From Pseudomonadota bacterium (GTDB lineage: Bacteria; Pseudomonadota; Gammaproteobacteria; Burkholderiales; Burkholderiaceae_C), in contig JAEZEB010000337.1 of NCBI GenBank assembly GCA_023438115.1, positions 1-6,667 of the forward strand: DNA of 6,667 nucleotides, in the 5' to 3' direction. A program made the translations under genes and the position numbers. Each line of letters begins with the position of its first letter. Positions within the stretch are counted from its first letter, which is position 1. This document shows positions 1 to 4,621 of this stretch, one piece after another. The notes beneath the pieces are model-generated. The model was given only the letters and a program-made list of their open reading frames with translations. It was not told where the DNA came from and searched no databases.

Positions 1-11
1 GCCCACCACTC

Positions 12-1475
12 TCAAACCGAATCGCTCTCCCGGACCTCGACCCCCACGCCCACTTCCGCGAACGGAATCGGATCCACCGGCCGCGCCCGCAGCTCCGGCT
101 CCAGCAGCGCCAGGTTGTTGCGCCCGATCCCCAGGTAGGTGAGGCCTGCCGCCGCCATCGCATGCGGCTCGTAGATGTTGCGCCCGTCGATCACCAGCGG
201 TTGCCGCAGCGTGTCCCGCAGGGCGCGCAGGTTGGGACTCTTGTAGTTCTTCCACTCCGTCAGCACCACCAGCGCATCGGCGTCGCGCGCGGCATCCATC
301 GGCTTGGCCACGAAGGTGATGTTGCGCAGCAGCTCGGGATGGTCTTCCATGTCCACGGCGAGGCAGCGCGCCGCCTGTTCCTGCGCCACCGGATCGTGAG
401 CCCGTACGCGGGCGCCGGCACGCAGCAGCGCATCGACGATCAGGCGGCTGGGCGCCTCGCGCATGTCGTCGGTGCCCGGCTTGAAGGCCAGGCCCCAGAT
501 CGCGAAGGTGCGGCCGGCCAGCGAGCGGCCGAAGTGCGACCAGATCTTGTCGAGAAGGACACGCTTCTGCGCGTGGTTCACGCGCTGCACGGCATCGAGC
601 ACCTGCAGCGGCAAGCCGCTTTCCTGGGCGGTGCGACACAGCGCGTCCACGTCCTTGGGAAAGCAGCTGCCGCCGTAGCCCGTGCCGGCGTAGAGGAAGC
701 TGTACCCGATGCGCGGATCCGACCCTATGCCCTGGCGCACCAGCTCGATGTCCGCGCCCACGCGGTCGGCCAGGTTGGCCAGTTCGTTCATGAAGCTGAT
801 GCGGGTGGCCAGCATGGCGTTGGCGGCGTACTTGGTGAACTCCGCGCTCCGAACGTCCATCACGCGCGTGCGCTCGTGGTTGCGGTTGAAGGGGCGGTAC
901 AGCTCGCGCAGCAGGGCGAGCGCGCGCTGCCCGTTCTCGTCGTCGGTGACCCCAAGAACGATACGGTCCGGACGCATGAAGTCGTCGATGGCCGCGCCTT
1001 CCTTCAGGAACTCGGGATTGCTGGCCACCGAGAAGTCGAGATCGTCGCGGCCGCGCTTGCCGAGCTCTTCGCGCACCGCGGCCTCGACCTTGGCGGCCGT
1101 GCCGACCGGTACCGTGGACTTGTCGACGATCACCTTGAAGCCATCCATGTGCCGGCCGATCTCGCGGGCGGCCGCCAGCACGTACTTCAGGTCGGCGCTG
1201 CCGTCCTCGTCGGGCGGCGTGCCCACGGCGATGAACTGCACATCGGCGAAAGCGACGCTGGCCGCGACGTCGCAGGAGAAGAGCAGCCGGCCTTCCTCGA
1301 CATTGCGCTGGATGATCTCTTCCAGGCCCGGCTCGTGGATGGGCATGCCGCCCGCGTTGAGCAGGTTGATCTTGTTGCGGTCCACGTCCAGGCAGAAGAC
1401 GTTGTTGCCCAGCTCGGCCAGGCAGGCCCCGGTCACCAGTCCGACATAACCGGTGCCCACGATCGTGACGTTCAT
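12..1475 (-). CDS. ugd: UDP-glucose 6-dehydrogenase
   Basis: This enzyme oxidises UDP-glucose to UDP-glucuronate with two NAD+ in the cytoplasm, supplying precursors for capsule, exopolysaccharide or LPS sugars. The 487-residue protein opens with the Rossmann motif GTGYVG (residues 7-12). It has GTPP at 85-88, NPEFLKEG at 153-160, the active-site motif GGSCFPKD with catalytic Cys271, and the C-terminal UDP-binding motif FKPGTDDMRE at 331-340. The frame is open 17 codons further upstream, to an ATG at 1526. I chose the ATG at 1475 because the protein then begins directly at the first Rossmann strand and because GGAGGGAG lies 9 bases upstream (1485-1492). The domain normally ends near the YLGIGR segment (447-452); about 35 further residues form a Pro/Glu/Val-rich tail of unknown purpose. 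The downstream neighbour lies outside the window, so the polysaccharide pathway served cannot be told. Identity is very secure; the substrate is assigned from family knowledge. Confidence 0.97.
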   Translation of the reverse strand: MNVTIVGTGYVGLVTGACLAELGNNVFCLDVDRNKINLLNAGGMPIHEPGLEEIIQRNVEEGRLLFSCDVAASVAFADVQFIAVGTPPDEDGSADLKYVLAAAREIGRHMDGFKVIVDKSTVPVGTAAKVEAAVREELGKRGRDDLDFSVASNPEFLKEGAAIDDFMRPDRIVLGVTDDENGQRALALLRELYRPFNRNHERTRVMDVRSAEFTKYAANAMLATRISFMNELANLADRVGADIELVRQGIGSDPRIGYSFLYAGTGYGGSCFPKDVDALCRTAQESGLPLQVLDAVQRVNHAQKRVLLDKIWSHFGRSLAGRTFAIWGLAFKPGTDDMREAPSRLIVDALLRAGARVRAHDPVAQEQAARCLAVDMEDHPELLRNITFVAKPMDAARDADALVVLTEWKNYKSPNLRALRDTLRQPLVIDGRNIYEPHAMAAAGLTYLGIGRNNLALLEPELRARPVDPIPFAEVGVGVEVRESDSV

Positions 1476-1484
1476 GCGAACTTG

Positions 1485-1492
1485 CTCCCTCC
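1485..1492 (-). promoter_or_regulatory. Ribosome binding site deciding the ugd start
   Basis: On the minus strand this reads GGAGGGAG, ending 9 bases before the ATG at 1475. It is a near-ideal Shine-Dalgarno sequence. It favours that ATG over the in-frame ATG at 1526, which would add 17 non-homologous residues. Confidence 0.85.
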
Positions 1493-1558
1493 GCGATGCG
1501 GTTTGCGCAGGGTAGGCGCGGCGCATGAGGCTGTGCGCTCCGGGGTGTCGGGTCCGGG

Positions 1559-1576
1559 CGTAGGTATGTTCCTACG
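1559..1576. repeat. CGTAGG-N6-CCTACG inverted repeat in divergent intergenic region
   Basis: A perfect 6-base inverted repeat (1559-1564 and 1571-1576) separated by TATGTT. It lies 84 bases upstream of the ugd start and about 200 bases upstream of the small gene on the other strand. It could be a binding site for a dimeric regulator of ugd or a small RNA hairpin. Nothing else in the sequence decides between these, and the function is unproven. Confidence 0.4.
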
Positions 1577-1716
1577 GCCGGTCGGGAGCCGCGCGCATGT
1601 TCGGCGGGACGCAGGCTTCGGGATCGCGCGCATGCCTGGCCGCCGAAGCTTGCGCGCCGCCCATCCTCGCCCGAAGGTGCTCCGTCGCCCGGCATGGCGC
1701 GCGCGCCACACCGCGC

Positions 1717-1745
1717 TTGGCGCGCCACGGGCGCGGAGCTATAAG
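1717..1745 (+). promoter_or_regulatory. Candidate sigma-70 promoter for the 65-residue protein gene
   Basis: The -35 box TTGGCG (1717-1722) matches four of six consensus bases. The -10 box TATAAG (1740-1745) matches five of six. The spacer is exactly 17 bases. TATAAG is a rare AT-rich island in a very GC-rich stretch. Transcription would start near 1752, giving a leader of about 25 bases that contains the ribosome binding site at 1764-1770. Confidence 0.5.
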
Positions 1746-1777
1746 TTCGGCATTGCAGTACCCAAGGGAGAGTTCCC

Positions 1778-1975
1778 ATGCGTGAGTGGACCGAATCGAC
1801 CCAGGAATTTCCGCAGGACAACGCGGCCAACTACGTGGACGGCCGCTTCGACCCGGCCGCCGCCGAGGCGCGCCGCGCGAGCTACCTGCAGCAGGCGCAG
1901 CTGCAGGCGAAGCTGGCCGCCGAGGCGCGGACGGTGGCGCAGAGGCACAGGCCGCAGCGGAAGGCGGCGCGCTGA
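1778..1975 (+). CDS. Small helical protein of unknown function (65 aa)
   Basis: I do not recognise this protein. It is a real gene by three signs: AAGGGAG (1764-1770) sits 7 bases before the ATG, a plausible promoter precedes it, and almost every codon ends in G or C. The N-terminal 25 residues are acidic and polar and contain DGRFDP. Residues 27-53 are Ala/Gln/Leu/Arg-rich and should form one long amphipathic helix, and the C-terminus is strongly basic (RHRPQRKAAR). There is no signal peptide, membrane segment or cysteine. The mix of an acidic front and a basic tail would suit a small nucleic-acid or protein-binding factor, but that is only a guess. It appears to be a single-gene unit, since a terminator-like hairpin follows the stop immediately. 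Confidence 0.65.
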   Translation: MREWTESTQEFPQDNAANYVDGRFDPAAAEARRASYLQQAQLQAKLAAEARTVAQRHRPQRKAAR

Positions 1976-1978
1976 CGC

Positions 1979-2009
1979 TGGATGGGGCGCGCAGGGCGGC
2001 GCCCATCCA
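1979..2009 (+). terminator. Terminator-like hairpin after the 65-residue protein gene
   Basis: TGGATGGG (1979-1986) pairs with CCCATCCA (2002-2009). After one bulged G the stem continues for three more pairs (1988-1990 with 1999-2001) around an 8-base loop. It begins 3 bases after the stop codon. The following TCGTGTC is a poor U-tract, so this may be a weak terminator or an RNA-stabilising 3' hairpin. Confidence 0.45.
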
Positions 2010-2042
2010 TCGTGTCAAAGCTCACAACACAGCCCTGTTCAT

Positions 2043-2282
2043 ATGAAGTGTCCATGGTGTTCGCGGGAAGTCGGAGTTCTCCATCCCGAGCATGGAGTCA
2101 TGGCGTGCCCGATCTGCTCGGGCAAGGTGACATACGCTTTCCGTGGACGCACGGCACTGGCGTATGGCTGCACCTCCGTGGTGGTCGCGGTCGCGGCGCT
2201 CCCCTACCTGGGAAGCTTGGGCATTCTTGCAGCGCTTGTGGTCACGGCCCTTGCCAGCGTGTACCTTGAGCGCTGGTACTAG
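2043..2282 (+). CDS. Zinc-ribbon membrane protein (79 aa)
   Basis: The N-terminus carries two CxxC knuckles, CPWC at residues 3-6 and CPIC at 22-25. Together they form a rubredoxin-type zinc ribbon, probably binding one Zn2+. Two hydrophobic stretches follow (about 36-54 and 57-74) with a short turn LPYLGSLG between them, so the protein is probably a membrane hairpin with the ribbon on the cytoplasmic side. The role is unknown; such proteins are usually annotated only as zinc-ribbon domain-containing. The same frame is open far upstream, but that stretch is non-coding in character. The ATG at 2043 directly precedes the first CxxC, as is usual for these proteins. No strong Shine-Dalgarno sequence is visible. 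The next gene starts 26 bases after the stop and also encodes a membrane protein, so the two are probably cotranscribed. Confidence 0.75.
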   Translation: MKCPWCSREVGVLHPEHGVMACPICSGKVTYAFRGRTALAYGCTSVVVAVAALPYLGSLGILAALVVTALASVYLERWY

Positions 2283-2308
2283 GCATACTGGGACCGGACT
2301 TCACGAGC

Positions 2309-2776
2309 ATGATCGATCGCAAGCTGGACGCGGCTGCCGAGTGGCATTGGGCGGTGCTCGCCCTCGTTTGCGGCATGTTCATTTCGCTCGCTGCGCTGGC
2401 CGCGGCCCGGGGATCGTGGATTGCGGTGGCAATTGCACTCATCGGCCTCTCGATCTTCGGCAAGTCGGGCTGGAGAAAGTACCGGGGCCGGCGTGCCGGT
2501 GTCGTGCCGGGTCAACCTTCGGACGGAGAGGCTGCGGCCAACGCGCTGAGCGCACGGGTCGTACTCCTGGTGATCGCCCTGGGACTGCTGCATCCCGTCT
2601 ACGTGCTGGGTCCTTCCGGCAGGCTCACGGGCGAAGACCTCGGCGTTCTGTGGCCGGTGTTCGCCATGCTTTGGTTCATCGGCGTGCTGGGCGCCGGCGG
2701 CGTCGTTTTCCTGTATCGCTACCTCGCGCACCATATTGCGCGCGGCGTGCGGGACGGAAGGGGCGATGACGTCTAG
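2309..2776 (+). CDS. Four-helix integral membrane protein of unknown function (155 aa)
   Basis: I do not recognise a family. Hydrophobic segments lie at about residues 13-33, 36-52, 82-101 and 112-137. The loop after the second segment is very basic (GKSGWRKYRGRR, 51-62) and the C-terminus is also basic before an acidic end. By the positive-inside rule this places both termini and the central loop in the cytoplasm. No catalytic or metal-binding motif is evident, and there is no cleavable signal peptide. The start codon ATG at 2309 has only a weak GAG 3-5 bases upstream. It follows the zinc-ribbon membrane gene by 26 bases on the same strand, suggesting a two-gene membrane unit, though no partner function can be inferred. 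Codon choice is typical of the neighbours. Confidence 0.75.
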   Translation: MIDRKLDAAAEWHWAVLALVCGMFISLAALAAARGSWIAVAIALIGLSIFGKSGWRKYRGRRAGVVPGQPSDGEAAANALSARVVLLVIALGLLHPVYVLGPSGRLTGEDLGVLWPVFAMLWFIGVLGAGGVVFLYRYLAHHIARGVRDGRGDDV

Positions 2777-3001
2777 CAGGCTGTTCGACGCGGACAGGCG
2801 CCGGCAGGGCGCCGCGACGCGCGCCGCTCGGCTCGAGGCGAAAGCTTCCGTGTGATTGCGGGCTACCTTGCTCGGAGTCCGGGATGGGCGAGAATCTGGA
2901 GGAGTGCGCCCTCGCGGCGGCGCGGTTCCAGATCCTGCGAATGCGAGCCAAGATATCGCGTTCTCACGCGATGAGCACACAAGCTGGAGGGCACCCAGGC
3001 A
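2777..3001. other. Intergenic leader before the 72-residue protein gene
   Basis: This stretch has no convincing gene. A 29-codon frame (2766-2855) begins inside the end of the preceding gene and is noted under findings. ATCGCG (2955-2960) and CGCGAT (2967-2972) form a perfect 6-base inverted repeat around TTCTCA, 13 bases before the next ribosome binding site. ATCTGGA (2894-2900) and TCCAGAT (2927-2933) form a looser inverted repeat. No clear promoter was found by eye. Confidence 0.4.
2986..2991 (+). promoter_or_regulatory. Ribosome binding site supporting a GTG start
   Basis: GGAGGG ends 10 bases before the GTG at 3002. It is the main reason for calling the 72-residue gene from that GTG, since no ATG is available in frame near the conserved start of the protein. 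Confidence 0.65.
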
Positions 3002-3220
3002 GTGAAGCATCTTCGCTTCAATGTTTTCAGCCGGATCTACGCGATCCAGCGGCAAGGAAACGCGTGGCAGGCCTACGCCGTCGGAGCCGACGGAAAGCGG
3101 GCTCCCGCCGGATTCGTCATTCCGGACTTCATCGGCGAGGCGGATCTGGAGCAGTATCTTTTCGATCTGTTCCACGAAAATGCCACGCCGGGCAACGGCG
3201 ACGTTCGGCGGATAGCCTGA
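3002..3220 (+). CDS. Small DUF7661-like protein (72 aa)
   Basis: The protein begins FNVFSR, then has a W-x-AY strand (NAWQAYAVGADGKRAP, about 20-35), VIPDF (39-43), and a helix LEQYLFDLFHENATPG (49-64) before a short VRRI tail. This arrangement (F-x-V-F-x-R, W-x-AY, G-KR, VIP, LxxYLxDLxHE) matches my recollection of small single-domain proteins grouped as DUF7661, which are about 70-75 residues with no known function. It is cytoplasmic, with no signal or membrane segment and no cysteines. The GTG start is chosen from GGAGGG at 2986-2991. The DUF2164 gene follows 45 bases after the stop on the same strand. The family name is from memory and unverified; that the frame is a real gene is more secure. 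Confidence 0.7.
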   Translation: MKHLRFNVFSRIYAIQRQGNAWQAYAVGADGKRAPAGFVIPDFIGEADLEQYLFDLFHENATPGNGDVRRIA

Positions 3221-3265
3221 GGCGGCGGCACCGCTCGTCACTCCCTGCCACTGCACAATCGTCCC

Positions 3266-3541
3266 ATGACCATCGAACTGAGCAAGGAAGCCCGGGCCGA
3301 AGCCGTCGCCTCCATCGAGCGGTACTTCCGCGAGAACATGGAGGAGCCGATCGGCAACGTCGCGGCGGGCGGCCTGCTCGGGTTCTTCCTCGAGGAGATA
3401 GCGCCGAGCATCTACAACAAGGCGGTGGCGGACGTGCAGGAGCGGCTGCAGCTTCGTGTCGTCGAGCTGGACCTCGAGGTCCACGAAGAGGAGTTCCAGT
3501 ACTGGCGCAAGTACGAGCGGCAGGGCAAGGGCAGGAAGTGA
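3266..3541 (+). CDS. DUF2164 family protein (91 aa)
   Basis: The sequence follows the DUF2164 pattern throughout. It has IELSKEAR at the start, SIERYFRENMEEPIGNVAAGGLLGFFLEEI at 16-45, and the hallmark IYNKAVADVQERL at 49-61. The family is about 80-90 residues of mostly helical, cytoplasmic protein found in many proteobacteria and firmicutes, with unknown function. The C-terminal part (62-91) is highly charged, acidic then basic, and probably helical. There is no good Shine-Dalgarno sequence before the ATG. The stop codon overlaps the GTG start of the downstream acetyltransferase gene by the four bases GTGA, so the two proteins are likely made in coupled fashion. Possible functional linkage between them is inference from that overlap. 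Confidence 0.88.
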   Translation: MTIELSKEARAEAVASIERYFRENMEEPIGNVAAGGLLGFFLEEIAPSIYNKAVADVQERLQLRVVELDLEVHEEEFQYWRKYERQGKGRK

Positions 3542-4065
3542 GCCCGCCTTGCCTTCGCTCCGGCACGCAAAACGACGCCGCGGTCGTTTCCGCGCTCTCC
3601 ATCCAGGTCTTCCTGGATACCTACGCCACGGATGGAGTCTGCCCGGACCTGGCCCGGGAGGCGTTGCGGGAGTACTCCGAGCAGACTTTCCTCGCGCGCC
3701 TGTGCGCGCCGGACCGGCGCTTCGTCCTGGCGGAGAACGAGGGCGCTCTCCTCGGCTTCGCCGAGCTCGACTGCATTGCGAAGGAAGCTCCTGCTCCGGG
3801 CGTGCGCGGTGTCGAACTGGTGCGGCTTTACGTCCAGCCGCGGGCGCAGCGGACGGGAGTGGGCGGCGCTCTTCTCGCGCAGGCCGAGAGGATTGCCCGG
3901 TCCCTCACGGCGCCGTTCCTGTGGCTCACGGTCTGGGAAGGAAACGCGCGTGCGCTGGCGTTCTATGCGCGAAGCGGCTACGCCGATGTTGGCGCGACCA
4001 CGTACGAGTTCGAGGGCCGGAAGTATGGCAACCGCGTGGTCGCAAAGCAGTTGCTCCCGCCCTGA
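3538..4065 (+). CDS. GNAT family N-acetyltransferase (175 aa)
   Basis: This is a single GNAT domain, transferring an acetyl group from acetyl-CoA to an amine of an unidentified substrate. Visible landmarks are the N-terminal helix VFLDTYATDG (24-33), strand FVLAENEGALLGFAEL (62-77), and motif A with LYVQPRAQRTGVGGALL (97-113). Within motif A, Q104-x-x-G107-x-G109 is the pyrophosphate-binding loop. Motif B follows as NARALAFYARSGY (136-148). Length is normal for the family. I placed the start at GTG 3538. The frame has no ATG nearby, GTG overlaps the DUF2164 stop as GTGA, AAGGG (3527-3531) sits 6 bases before it, and the protein then starts just before the first conserved helix. The frame is open for hundreds of bases upstream, so an automatic call could run back to 2884 and would be wrong. 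The DTYA-type N-terminus resembles GNATs often annotated as putative ribosomal-protein or small-amine acetylases, but the substrate is unknown. Confidence 0.9.
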   Translation: MSPPCLRSGTQNDAAVVSALSIQVFLDTYATDGVCPDLAREALREYSEQTFLARLCAPDRRFVLAENEGALLGFAELDCIAKEAPAPGVRGVELVRLYVQPRAQRTGVGGALLAQAERIARSLTAPFLWLTVWEGNARALAFYARSGYADVGATTYEFEGRKYGNRVVAKQLLPP

Positions 4066-4164
4066 CGGATAGACGCCCGATGCTCTTTTCCGTTCTCTTC
4101 ACCGACGAGGTGCTGTGAAGCCGCGCAGGCCGTTCTCCGCTGGCCCCACGACGAGTCAAGCCGA

Positions 4165-4608
4165 ATGAAACTCCTGGCCCTCTTCTCCCCACTGCTCTAC
4201 GTGCAGATCTCCCCCGATTGCCTGCGGATCCGCGACGTCGGCGAGGGGAAGGAGATCGCCGAAGCTCCCCGGATCGCCATTCCGGCTGCACAGGGGCGCC
4301 CCGCCGGGATCGTGAATCCCTTTGGACACCCGCGGTCGCTGGTGTCGGACTTCGCGGCCGGCGAACAGCTTCTCCGGACGTTCTTCCTGCGCCTGCGGCC
4401 GAAGTCGCTGTTGAAGGCGGCACCGCGCGTCGTGATGCATCCGCTCGGCATCCCGGCGGGCGGCTACACGCAGATCGAGGTCCGGGCGCTGCACGAGATG
4501 GCGCTCGGCGCCGGCGCCTCGACGGCGGTCGTGCGGGAGGGGCGGCCCCTCACGGAGCAGGAACTGCTGGCGGGCGACTTCGGCGCCGGAGGCCGGATCC
4601 TGTCGTGA
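4165..4608 (+). CDS. MreB-like N-terminal fragment protein (147 aa)
   Basis: The protein aligns by eye to the first part of the actin-like rod-shape protein MreB, which is about 345 residues. IRDVGEGKEIAEAPRIAI (22-39) corresponds to the strand pair ending EPSVVAI in MreB. LVSDFAAGEQLLRTFFLRL (59-77) corresponds to VIADFxxTEQMLKxFI, and TQIEVRALHEMALGAGAS (102-119) to TQVERRAIRESALGAGAS. The phosphate-1 loop DLGTANT of MreB is replaced by QISPDCL (14-20). The linker carrying VGREAK in MreB seems missing between residues 40 and 47. Everything after subdomain I, including the second phosphate loop and adenosine site, is absent. ATP binding and filament formation by itself are therefore unlikely. 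The frame is clean and codon use normal, which argues for a maintained gene rather than decay. No strong ribosome binding site precedes the ATG. It converges with the response regulator gene, 13 bases between stops. It may bind MreB or be an inert relic. Confidence 0.72.
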   Translation: MKLLALFSPLLYVQISPDCLRIRDVGEGKEIAEAPRIAIPAAQGRPAGIVNPFGHPRSLVSDFAAGEQLLRTFFLRLRPKSLLKAAPRVVMHPLGIPAGGYTQIEVRALHEMALGAGASTAVVREGRPLTEQELLAGDFGAGGRILS

Positions 4609-4621
4609 ACCCGGCGTGGCC

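Larger units (their letters stand above)
1476..1777. other. Divergent intergenic region, ugd / 65-residue protein
   Basis: About 300 bases between two divergently read genes. It holds the ugd ribosome binding site, the CGTAGG/CCTACG inverted repeat at 1559-1576, two copies of GCGCGCATG (near 1591 and 1627), and a candidate promoter at 1717-1745. Open frames across it on either strand have no Shine-Dalgarno sequence and are Arg/Pro/Ala-rich, as expected of chance frames in GC-rich DNA, so I see no gene here. No convincing promoter for ugd was found by eye. Confidence 0.6.

Noticed and set aside
1476..1526. Longer ugd start at the ATG at 1526.
   Set aside because: It adds 17 residues before the Rossmann strand. 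The strong GGAGGGAG sits correctly for the ATG at 1475 instead.
162..2282. A 706-codon open frame on the plus strand across the ugd region into the zinc-ribbon gene.
   Set aside because: Most of it is antisense to ugd, has a His/Ala/Arg-rich composition typical of GC-rich shadow frames, and matches no family. Only its last 80 codons (from 2043) are a real gene.
2279..3484. A 401-codon minus-strand open frame.
   Set aside because: It runs antisense to several genes with recognisable families (DUF2164, DUF7661-like) and membrane proteins, has no ribosome binding site and shows no domain.
2884..3537. Upstream extension of the acetyltransferase frame to an ATG at 2884.
   Set aside because: The added 218 residues are Arg/Ser-rich, overlap two real genes in other frames, and precede a normal-length GNAT domain. 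The GTG at 3538 with AAGGG upstream explains the start.
4584..4616. CGCCGG/CCGGCG inverted repeat at the convergent stops as a bidirectional terminator.
   Set aside because: The stem is only 6 pairs with a 21-base spacer and no U-tract; such repeats are expected by chance at this GC content.
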